Origin: Limnephilus marmoratus
Taxonomy: Eukaryota > Arthropoda > Insecta > Trichoptera > Limnephilidae
Length of the DNA stretch: 64,000 bases
Direction: 5' to 3'
Assembly: GCA_917880885.1 (NCBI GenBank)
Contig: OU862927.1
Span: forward strand, 34,995,571-35,059,570
Part shown: in pieces, positions 42,366 to 53,003 of the stretch
Position numbering within the stretch: the stretch's first letter is position 1
How the letters are laid out: each line of letters starts with the position of its first letter
Notes under the pieces: generated by a model
Seen by the model: the letters and a program-made list of their open reading frames with translations, nothing else
What the model was told of the DNA's origin: nothing
Database searches by the model: none
Program-made: the position numbers and the translations under genes

Positions 42366-43426
42366 TGTGATGTTCTTTTATTGTGGCCTTACTAGTAGGC
42401 GTGAGCGTTATTTAACGAGACTAGTTACAATAACTAGTTACGCGGCATGTAACGGAAATAACTAGTCTCGCTAAAATCACAAGTAGTTATTTTTGTAAAT
42501 GCGTTATTTCCGTTATTTCTGTGTTGGGTGTGATGTGAGTAATTGAGTACAGAGTAGTTTCGCCGCGTTTCGCATAGTTGCGTTTGCCGGCCGGCCGAGC
42601 GTGCGAGATTTTGAATCGAACATTTTCGAGTAAGCGGGAGTGGGTTCCGTTTCTGGGAAACGAGCCACCATTTTTTGAATTTAAAGTAAAATAATTTAGT
42701 TTGTTTTAGTTCGTCGTTGTACTTGTGTATAATTTTGAGTACTTTCGGTAAATTTTCGATCTTACTGTCAACGCTTATTACGAATAATTTTTAAAAAAAC
42801 ACCTTTAGATTCACTTTAATTACTATAAAAGGAAACTTTTTGCATTTGGGGTGGCGAAAAATAATGCATTTAAAATTATAGTAAACACCAATTAATCATA
42901 AAAAACATTTAATGCAGTCTGTCCTAAGCCTGAATAAAGTATGAAGGAAAGTTAATTTCATGTACGTTGATTTCACTGTATAGCTACAAACACTTAGATA
43001 GTGCTTAAATTTATTTTCGTTTCGTGTGTAACTTTATAGTTGGTGGAGGTATACAGTTTCGTGTGCAACTGAAACTAAGAAAATAACTAGTCACAAAAAT
43101 AACCTGTTTCGAAACAGATTATGCCGACCAAGAAACTGGTTTCGTTACGTTTCTTGAAAACGGCGTAACGACCCACGTCTACTTACTAGCCACACAATAA
43201 TAATTAATAGTTAAACGTAAGTTCTTCGTCCTTTATTGTAATGTACAATGGATTCAATGAGTAGTATATTATTTGTCTCGGTAGCGACTGATTATAACGG
43301 AAGTTAGAATGGATCTGGCAGCCGCCACAGACTAGCGCGCTGTCCCGGCTCGTAAGCCCTTTCGGCAACGTTCGGCGGACCCGAACATTTCCGAATTACT
43401 ACATGGATATAATTGCATATATCACA
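42366..43426 (-). mobile_element. Inverted extra LTR, split by a hAT MITE
   Basis: 42366-42395 plus 43190-43426 make one complete 267-bp LTR in reverse, followed by an inverted polypurine tract (CCCTTCCCCCTGTAA at 43427-43441). It is ~99% identical to the two forward LTRs. Confidence 0.9.
42396..43181. mobile_element. hAT-type MITE in the inverted LTR
   Basis: 786 bp bounded by imperfect inverted ends TAGGCGTGAGCGTTA / TAGACGTGGGTCGTTA, with perfect 8-bp target duplications CTTACTAG (42388-42395, 43182-43189). Interior is rich in TAACTAGTTA and GTTATTTCCG words; no transposase. Confidence 0.92.
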
Positions 43427-43479
43427 CCCTTCCCCCTGTAAGGTGTGATATCCCATGTGACACCCTTCCCCCTGTAAGG

Positions 43480-43746
43480 TGTGATATATGCAATTATATC
43501 CATGTAGTAATTCGGAAATGTTCGGGTCCGCCGAACGTTGCCGAAAGGGCTTACGAGCCGGGACAGCGTGCTAGTCTGTGGCGGCTGCCAGATCCATTCT
43601 AACTTCCGTTATAATCAGTCGCTACCGAGACAAATAATATACTACTCATTGAATCCATTGTACATTACAATAAAGGACGAAGAACTTACGTTTAACTATT
43701 AATTATTATTGTGTGGCTAGCAAGGCCACAATAAAAGAACATCACA
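43480..43746 (+). mobile_element. Gypsy 5' LTR
   Basis: Starts TGTGATATATGCAATT, ends AACATCACA; contains AATAAAGGAC and AATAAAAGAAC poly(A)-type hexamers. Two bases later TGGCGCAGCCG (43749-43759) fits a primer site for tRNA-Ser (insect tRNA-Ser ends CGACTGCG plus CCA) with one mismatch. Confidence 0.9.
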
Positions 43747-44277
43747 ATTGGCGCAGCCGTATTAAACAGTTCTTAAAGTACAAATTGAATTTTAAAAAAA
43801 AATTACCAAAGCGGGGTGAGCTAAATCACCCGAGAAATTTTCAAGGCTACCTACAGCCGAGACGGAACATCGGAGTATTTTTTGGGTTTGTCTGACCGAG
43901 ATTAAGGACCGGCAGAACAAACCAAGGGTATCTCTGGCTATTCCTGGAGCCACTGTCAGAGTTCTGGAGTACTATCCAAGGGTACTCAGAAGCAAGAGGC
44001 GCTGGTCGTTTTTGGGGCTCAACAGAGCCTTTCCACGAAGGTGAAGTTCCGAGGGAGTGCCGAGGGAAGGCATTCATACAAGGCAAACAAACAGTGCAGT
44101 GAGGAAGGTCACTCACTCATCAAGAGGAAACAACCTGGAGACGTTGCAACCGCAACTTCTAAGTTAGGTTTTTCATTTCTTTCTTGTGGAGGATTTGTCT
44201 GGGTTTTTTGTAATTTTTTCCGGGGTAGTATTGTTGTCGTAGCTTCACGTGATTTTTGTTTTTTTCCTTTTGTGAAG

Positions 44278-46974
44278 ATGGAATCGGCGAGAATTCCACC
44301 GTTCTCTCACATAAACGGAGATTGGGATGTGTTTCAACTCAGATTAGAGCAGTTTCTCGTGTTACATGATGACATTACCGAGATTAAGAAAAAGGCTTAT
44401 CTGATAAACTCGCTTGAAACAGAGACCTTGACTCTTCTGTCCAACTTATGTTTCCCGATTAAAATCACAGATGTTACGTTTGAGAAATTAATTGAGTTGC
44501 TAAAAAAACATTGTGGTAAATGTAGATCTCTTTTTCAAGAGCGGGAATCATTTTTCCAAGCTAAACAGAATCATAACGAATTGATTAGGGATTTCGCCGC
44601 CAGACTCTGAGGACTCAGTTCATACTGTCAGTTCGGAAACAGGCTGGAGGATAATCTAGTAGACGTGTTTGCAATCGGTCTACTTCCGGGGCCAGTACGG
44701 GTAAAATTGTTTGTTGAAGGGCCTAAACAAAACTTTAATCAACTAGTTGAACTTGCAGTGACCGCGAAAGGTCCTGAGGTCGATTCAATCAAGATGAAGT
44801 TGGAAGTAAATTCGGTAAAAGAATTTGGAAGATCGGCTTCTCCGGCGCGAGAAGTAAATTCGGTAAAGAGATTTGGAAGATCGGCTTCTCCGGCGCGAAA
44901 ACTTTATTATCGGTCGAATAGTTCCGATTCATGTAGGTCGGATAAACAAGTTAAAACCGGTTCATCTCTAAAGAAGTGTAAGATTTGTGGGAAATCAAAT
45001 CATGACACTCATAACTGTAAGTTTAAGCAAGCTAAATGTTATTCTTGCGGTAAATTGGGTCATTTACAGAGATTTTGTAAAAACGGGTCAGTAAAATCAG
45101 TTATGAATTGTAATAATGAAAATATTGAAAATGTAGCTTTTGTTAAGGCAATCAAGGCACAATTGAAATTAAATGGGAAATCCTTCGAAGCGATGATTGA
45201 TTCAGGTTCATCAGTTTGTGTTATTCCGGAGACATTGTTTTGTAAACATTTCAGTAATATAGAGTTGTCACCCGAAACACGAAAAATTTCAGGTTACGAC
45301 GGGAATATGTTGCCTGTTGTGGGTAATGCAAATTTCAAGGTCGAATACAATAATCTAGTTAGGTTAATAACCTTTATCGTTGTGACAAACGGATCGGTTC
45401 TGGTTGTAGGAAGAGATTTCATGGAAATCTTTAACCTCAACATTAGTTCAAAACAAAGTGCTATCAATTCAGTTTCGTCAGAAGTGTTTGAGAGAAAACT
45501 AGGACGATCTAATAAATTCAAAGTGAATTTTAAAGTGAAGAAAGAAGACTACGGGTCTGATTTCGTAAGTTTTGTTAGCAATTGTGAACATCTTGACGTT
45601 AATTCGATTAGGGAAGCCACTAAAGTAGATACGGTCATTCAAGGCGTAATGACGTGTTTAAGGCAAGGGTGGCCCAAACGGGTTAAACGCGAGGAGGAAT
45701 TATGGAAATTCTGGATAAAAAGGAACGAACTTTCGATTGTTAAGGATTGTTTATTTTGGCAACATAGAATTATTGTTCCAAGTTCGTTGCATAAAAAAGT
45801 GTTAGAGCTCATGCACCGTTCACACTTAGGTATTGTTAAGATGAAAGGGTTAGCAAAAGGTTATTTTTGGTGGGCATCGCTGAGCAACGATTTAGAGAAA
45901 ATTGTTCAGGAATGTCCAGAATGCGCGTCGACGAAACAATCTCCGCCAAAGAGTCAGTTATCGGTATGGCCTAATTCTGGGAAGGTCTGGAGTAGGTTAC
46001 ACCTGGATTATAGTGGTCCGCTGGCAGGGAAAATGTTTCTGGTCGTCTGCGACTCATTCACTAAATGGGTCGACTGTATTGAAGTTCAAAGGGCAGATTC
46101 AGCTAATACTATATTTGAATTGAGGAAATTATTTTCAAATTTTGGCTACCCTGAACTCATAGTGTCAGATAACGGAACTTGTTTCACGAGTGAAATTTTC
46201 CAACAGTTTCTTCGGGAAAACAATATTAAATTCATGTCATCTCCAGTTATGCACCCAAAAAGTAATGGTATCGCTGAAAATTCAGTGAAAACTACTAAGA
46301 GTTTTCTTAAAAAACTTATGGTAGGAAATAAATTTCAGGTTGATTACAAGGATAAATTGTTACATTTTTTGTCCGATTATAGAAATACTCCACATTGTAC
46401 GACGGGAGTCGAGCCAGCAGTTTTATTGTTTGGTAGGAAACTTAGATCTACTTTTGACAGTCTCATTCCGAAAGAGAATGAACGGGTTGTGTCAAAACAA
46501 CATGATTTGGCGAATAAAAATATTGAGGCCAATCAACGTAAACAAACTAAGTATTATGGTGGTGTAAAAACAAGAAATTTTAATGTGGGACAAAAATGTT
46601 TAGTTAAAGATTTCAAGAAAAATAATAAATTTACATGGGTAAAGGGAATTGTTACAGATAAAATTGGAAAAAAATGATATTTGGTAAAAACTTGTGATTC
46701 TCAATTAATTTGGAAACGTCATGTGGATCAGATGAGGAACTTGTCAGTGTCTTGGAGTGATGTTGAGTCAAATTTGCCAGATTCCGCGTCTGATGATACG
46801 AGGACTGAGCACTCTGAGAAAGAGTTGTCCAATCTGTGGAGTGAGTTAACGGTGTTTTCTCCTGATTTCAGATTTGCGGAGGGAGGAGAGAGGTCACCGG
46901 AGGTCACAGACATGGCAATCGCTGGTCCAAGTAAAAGTTCAAATCCCTGGTTGGGGAGACTCCGCCCAAGATAG
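44278..46974 (+). pseudogene. Gypsy gag-protease-integrase, RT/RNase H missing
   Basis: One frame from ATG 44278 to 46974, broken only by TGA at 44608-44610 and TGA at 46675-46677. Order: gag (MESARIPPFSHING…), two CX2CX4HX4C zinc knuckles (~44977-45080), aspartic protease DSG (~45199), then with no reverse transcriptase or RNase H the integrase: H-H-C-C zinc finger (~45775-45935), catalytic D in LDYSG, D in SDNG, E in AEN (~46006-46280), and a C-terminal RHVDQMR near 46720. A full gypsy pol needs ~650 more residues here. Whatever removed RT/RNase H kept the frame. Needs RT from a relative to move. Confidence 0.9.
44803..44898 (+). repeat. 48-bp in-frame duplication in gag
   Basis: Two tandem copies of a unit coding EVNSVKxFGRSASPAR, just before the zinc knuckles. 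Basic Ser/Arg-rich linker; recent, two differences only. Confidence 0.85.
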
Positions 46975-47151
46975 TCCACAAGGAAGGAACGGAAAGCCTT
47001 CTAACTTAATATAATTTTGTGTGAAATATTAATAATGATGTGTTTATGAAAAAAACATTATAAGAACTTGAGTGAAATATCAGTATAATATTTACAGTGT
47101 TTGAATTATATAGAATCATGAAATATTTGAAATACTTAAATATGTAGCGAC

Positions 47152-47437
47152 TGATTTACAGGGGGAAGGGTGTGATATATGCAATTATATCCATGTAGTA
47201 ATTCGGAAATGTTCGGGTCCGCCGAACGTTGCCGAAAGGGCTTACGAGCCGGGACAGCGCGCTAGTCTGTGGCGGCTGCCAGATCCATTCTAACTTCCGT
47301 TATAATCAGTCGCTACCGAGACAAATAATATACTACTCATTGAATCCATTGTACATTACAATAAAGGACGAAGAACTTACGTTTAACTATTAATTATTAT
47401 TGTGTGGCTAGTAAGGCCACAATAAAAGAACATCACA
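47152..47437 (+). mobile_element. Polypurine tract and gypsy 3' LTR
   Basis: Polypurine tract AGGGGGAAGGG (47160-47170) directly precedes the 267-bp LTR 47171-47437, which is ~99% identical to 43480-43746, indicating a fairly recent insertion. Confidence 0.9.
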
Positions 47438-47442
47438 AGTAC

Positions 47443-47985
47443 CCAACTGCTAACCCTGTACAAATCGCAAGTGCGCCCCACGGTTGAATTTGGCACCCAC
47501 CTCTGGTCTGGAGCTCCAAAATACCTAAAAAACCCTTGACTCTAACCCTAGATTCTCCCATCTTGACAGACAGACTGCAATCTTTAGAGCATAGGGGTCA
47601 GGTGGGAATGCTGTCCTTGTTCTACCGGTATTACAATGGAAGATGCTCCGAGGAACTAGCATCATTAATCCCCTCGGCACCGGTGCATAGTCGGGAAACA
47701 CGCCAAACACGCGCCCAACATTTGTACACGGTTGACATTACTCACATGAGAACGGGTCGTTTCTATGACTCGTTCTTGAGTTCAACGGCTCGGCTGTGGA
47801 ACGATTTGCCGGCCTCTGTTTTTCCTCCCTCCTACAACATGGGTCTCTTCAAGACCCATGTTCACTCCTTCCTTTCCTCAAAAAGACCCTCCACACAGCA
47901 TCTACAAAGATGACATAGGCCCTGAGGGAAATTATTTTCCTCAGGGCCTCCTGTGTGGTGTTAATGTAAAAAAAAAAAAAAAATT
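47443..47985 (+). pseudogene. LINE C-terminal fragment, right piece, with 3' hairpin and poly(A)
   Basis: Resumes …LTLYKSQVRPTVEFGTHLWSGA, then after a frameshift LQSLEHRGQVGMLSLFYRYY…TARLWNDLPASVFPPSYN and a stop at 47911. The 3' UTR has the GGCCCTGAGG/CCTCAGGGCC hairpin (47918-47948) and poly(A) (47969-47983). Homologous to 49590-50175. It links the 3' hairpin module to a jockey-type LINE. Confidence 0.85.
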
Positions 47986-47999
47986 CGTTATTTGTTTTT

Positions 48000-48295
48000 G
48001 GGGTGTTACATTAAAGATATTGAAATATAATAAATGTGCTATATGCAGATTTTACTAGGTGGGACTGCGCTTCCGGGTAATTACAATTAACAAATAAACG
48101 AAATGAACGAACCATTAACGAATAAACCAAACGAATGTTAAACTAAATGAACGAATTCTTTCCGTATTCAAACAATATTGTTAATCAATACTAATGCACA
48201 CCTTAAAAAAATCAACGAAATGAACAAATTCTTTTCGTATGCAAACTACCCTGATTAGGTCGTACTCCGCCGACAGTTGCGCGGATATCATAGCA
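48000..48295. repeat. Dispersed repeat, copy 2 (left piece)
   Basis: Matches 16860-17160; interrupted at TCATAGCA by the hAT relic and resumed at 49351-49390. Confidence 0.7.
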
Positions 48296-49350
48296 CAGGG
48301 GTGGCGAACCAATGGCACGCAACACAATATTTTGGGCACGTCACTGATCAGTGATAACAAAATTTATTATGCACAACGAAAAAAGTGTAAAGTTTATAGT
48401 AGGTGAACGAGCAAACCCGAGTGATCCCTACGCTACAGAATGGATTCAAAATTTTGTTGAAACAAATAGAGAGTTAGAATTAAATGAAACAGAAAGATAG
48501 ACAGTTAATATATGTGAAAATGCTAAGAATAAAATTTTGGAAACATGGAATGTGTTACCAGACACATTTAATTATTTGAAGCTGAGAGCTGATGAGATGG
48601 CTCATGCTTTTTAACAATATTATCATCAGTATTAGCCTGCGAGCCATTAATTTCCGAGAAGAATAACATTAAAGAATCGGTTTGAAACCGTTGTTAAGAT
48701 GACTCCAGTTCAGCATGCAGTCTGCTAAAAGTAACATCTTACAACCCTAACATATGTTTTTTGTCATCTAACCTGCAACAACAGAAGTCACACTAACTTT
48801 ACTTTATTTTAAATTTCGCGAATAATACTAAATGTTCCTATTTAGTAGTAGTAAATAAAGAGTTTGTAGTTGATAGTACTTTTTACGCACCAGATTTAAA
48901 TGTCCGGGTTGAATTTTCCCCAAAAAAAAAAGGAGAAACTAAACCCTTTCACACACTTCCCCAAATGATCATCTAGTCAACCCAATAAGTATTATAAATA
49001 CAAAACAATACAAGAACAACATGTCAACCTACTAGAGACCAAATGGGAATATAATTCACCGACTCCAGATATTTTCATATCAGAAGGTTCGGCTCTGTGG
49101 AATTTCTAATTGAACCTATAAATCCTACTGATCCCTCAATATAAATATTTAAAAAATCTTTTGTAATCCTACATGTATTTAAAATTACTGATTTTTGCAT
49201 TTTTATATACAAATTCTTTGACAAATCTATTTATTATTATTATTTTCCCAATAATCACAAAGTCTAAATTATTTGAAGGCACGTCTATGACCTCATGAAA
49301 CATTTCTTTAGAAAAAGGGCACCTTGATACGTATAGGTTCGCCATCCCTG
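48296..49350 (+). mobile_element. hAT transposon relic with 8-bp target duplication
   Basis: 1055 bp; ends CAGGGGTGGCGAACC and inverted CAGGGATGGCGAACC; target duplications TCATAGCA (48288-48295, 49351-49358). Interior 48400-48680 keeps broken coding that resembles the hAT transposase C-terminus (…LTILSSVLACEPLISEKNNIKE…, cf. the SxxxCExxFSxxNxIK dimerisation block). Deleted and stop-ridden. Confidence 0.88.
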
Positions 49351-49589
49351 TCATAGCATATCTCTTTTGTATTTGAATATCTACGGGTGTTAAGCCGTAT
49401 GGCGCAACCTCCTTCGCTTAAATATTAACGTTTTAACATCAGCGTGCTCCTTCTAACACTCGCATTTACATATCTCTCCTTCTTCTTCTTTTTGAGCGGG
49501 TATACCGGGCCTTAAACGTCTGCACAAAAACTAGGCGCAAAAAACCACATTCAAAGGATTAAAGCTTGCAATACGGCATCACATCTCAT

Positions 49590-50180
49590 TCGAAGCCAGA
49601 GTAAAGTTAGCCCCCCAAAAACTGGACGTACTGTACAGGGCCCGCAGATACTTTAATATTACACAACTGCACACCCTGTAAAAATCACAAGTGCGCCCCA
49701 CGGTAGAATTTGGCAACCACCTCTGGTCTGGAGCTCCTAAATACCCTAGACTCTGTGCAAAAACGGGTGGTACGTTTGATGGGAGGATTACAATCTTTAG
49801 AGCACAGGCATCGGGTGGGAATGCTATCTTTGTTCTACCGCTATTACAATGAAAGATGCTCCGAGGAACTAGCATCATTGATTCCTTCAGCACCGGTGCA
49901 TAGTCGGGAAACACGCCAAACGCATGCCCAACTTATTTACACGGCTGACATTTGTCACACGAGAACGGGTCGCTTCTTCGACTCATTCTTGTATTCAACA
50001 GCTAGGCTGTGGAACGATTTGCCGGCCTTTGTGTTTCCTCCTTCCTACAACATGGGTCTCTTCAAGACCAATGTTCATTCCATCCTCTCCTCAAAAAGAC
50101 CCTTTCACATAGCATCTCAGATGACATAGGCCCTGACGGAAATTATTTTCCTCAGGGCCTCCTGTGTGATGTTATCATAT
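49590..50180 (+). pseudogene. LINE C-terminal fragment, paralogue of 42255/47443
   Basis: Codes …KVSPPKNWTYCTGPADT… (frame-disrupted), then LKTLDSVQ-like …NTLDSVQKRVVRLMGGLQSL…, GMLSLFYRYYNERCSEELA, TARLWNDLPAFVFPPSYN; 3' hairpin at ~50128-50160. It lacks the LTR insertion and so shows the pre-insertion sequence. 5' truncated. Confidence 0.85.
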
Positions 50181-50214
50181 GAAAAATCACTTCTGCAAAC
50201 AAAAATTACCACAA

Positions 50215-52060
50215 TCTACACATCTGCCCTGATGAAGGACACTGTAACTGTGACGTAAACATTTGGTAAGGACGAAGGAAGCGCAACACGGCATAATAAC
50301 CCATAAATAATCAAAATAATAATATTATTCTATATTTTTGTTTAGGGTACCTACGTAAGTAACACTTTTAAGTCGGATCCATTGCTTTAAAATTTGCCTT
50401 GACAGTCCTATAACAACGTCCAATGTTTGTCATCAACATCATAAATATTGACAATTTTTGTTGTGTTTCGAGCTTCCCATGTTCGACGGAAAACATTTCC
50501 TAAGCATTCCATCCCGGGTGAAGCGGGAAGGCAGGCGGGGGCCGGCGGGGGGAGGATAATTCATTTTTTGACAGATGCCACGCAATGCGGTCGTGTATGG
50601 AGAATTAACAGAACGGCCTTTTGTGGTTATGTGCAATGAGCGGGCATAATCACGAGTTTAAAATATTATAATACAAAAATATAATATATAATAATAAAAA
50701 TATTTGATAATAAATTATGATATAATTTCAAGTATTTATAATTATTCTGTTTTTGACGTAAATATTTACGCTCTCTAAATTCTTAATAGTAACTTTAGGT
50801 CGTGCAATAATCGATATTAATCAGAAATCTTTCCTGATAAATAAATATCTATTAAAATATCTGTGTTATCTCCCTGATGTATCTCTTTTTCGTCAGAACG
50901 CATTATTGATATAAACGTCAAAAACGTCAAACGTCAAGTGCTCATTGCACGTCGACACGTCCTTATCGCAGACCACAAGCCAAATTTTGTGTGATCGCGC
51001 GAACTTCGCACCAATCTTTCAACCGTGTTTAGTGTTTTAACAAACGGAGGAGACGGAAAACAAAAAATGTTGATGTGATGTTTGATGGATTGTCACGGCA
51101 AATTGCGGCAAATGTTTGAACTCTGGACCCGACTTTACATAGATTGTAAAAATGTGCAGAAACATTTTAAATTTAATTTTGCGCTTGTTTACAGGCAATC
51201 CGCATACCATAATGCTGCACGTGTTGGTAGAACTTAAGGCGTACTCGTAGGTATAATTATAATTTCTATTTCGTAATATTTTCCCTCCAATCTTTTCATG
51301 GCTTGAATAATTTTACGTCCAATATTCACATTAATTCATAAAACCTCCATAGTTTCGCGGCACGGGCACGTACACGTTGAACACGGTATCCCGGAACTAA
51401 TGGTGCAAGCGGGAAAGGGAGAATCTATGTCACATTTGAAGTCGATTTAATGGTACAACTTTTTTATATTGAAGCTTTCGTTTTTGAGTAAATCGAGTCC
51501 GAAATTTGTTTTATTTTATTTTATTTGGGATTACGAATAGCTGTTTATAATGTTTATTGTCTTTTAAAATTGCTTCGAATCGCCGACCCGGTTCCAAAAG
51601 TTTTTTTTACCTGAAAAAATGTTTAAAAATATGTATATATGTATTAATCGTTAGCGGGAATCAAAATGCAGTAAAGGACAAGAAATCAAAAACGGAGTTA
51701 AATATGTCATTTTTCTACGTTTTTTTCCTTTTCGATCTGCGTCGTCGAAATATTTCTAGGAAAACAAGTTTACAACAAACATCTTAAGAGGATTTGTTGT
51801 TTGAAAAATTAAAAATAATTTAAATTCTATTATTAAGGCCGATTATCCAGTGGCCGTAAATTCAAATTTCTTTGAAATATGTCCTTGTGATTGTATACTT
51901 GCTCTACAGTACGGTTCCGCTGAGAAAGATTAATTATTCTCCTTATCAGAATTTTTATTTCGATGTACATATACATTTATTTGCATCCGTACTGTTAACT
52001 TTCATAAACCTCTTACAAATCAACTACTAAATTTTATGTTATTGTCATTGGCATTAAAGA
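50215..52060. other. Non-coding stretch
   Basis: No gene I can support. A degenerate CCTGATGAAGG…GTAAAC (50228-50255) recalls the hammerhead-like motifs but with a broken core. 51890-51960 repeats 3270-3340 (GAGAAAGATTAATTATTCTC). A GC-richer patch at 50500-50560 is not coding. Confidence 0.4.
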
Positions 52061-52068
52061 CTTAAGAA

Positions 52069-52632
<564 letters not shown>

Positions 52633-53003
52633 GGAACATAAACAGTCTTAATAACATAATATACATAAGAAGATAACAAAAAAACAGACCAATTATTAAT
52701 GTTCACAGATAGGTATTTAGAAACATAAAAGTAACTGAATGTAAACTAGAATATTTAAGAAAAGAAAAAAAAACAGGACAAAGCAGCAATAAAAAATATA
52801 TATATAATACAGGTGTAGATTCAACAAGTGATAAACCTAAATATAAAAACACAACAATAAAATAAATGCGATTATAAATGTAAAGAAAATAGGGTGCAAA
52901 ACAGGTAATTGGATTGGGACAGGTAAGGGGAGGACAGGGATAGTTGGCACTCAGGTAATTTAAAATTATTAGGTACAATTAATTTAATCATCATGCATAT
53001 GTG

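Larger units (their letters stand above)
42361..47442 (+). mobile_element. Three-LTR gypsy insertion in a LINE
   Basis: AGTAC target duplications at 42361-42365 and 47438-47442. Order: inverted LTR (42366-43426, itself carrying a hAT MITE), 53-bp junction, 5' LTR (43480-43746), primer site, gag-protease-integrase, PPT, 3' LTR (47171-47437). All LTRs are 267 bp without the MITE. Both outer ends are the LTR's U5 end (GAACATCACA), whereas a normal insertion has a U3 end on the left. The paralogous LINE at 49590 gives the empty site. Confidence 0.9.

Noticed and set aside
50228..50255. A third hammerhead-like motif (CCTGATGAAGG…GTAAAC)
   Set aside because: GAAA is replaced by GTAAA and helix II has mismatches; probably a decayed relative at best.
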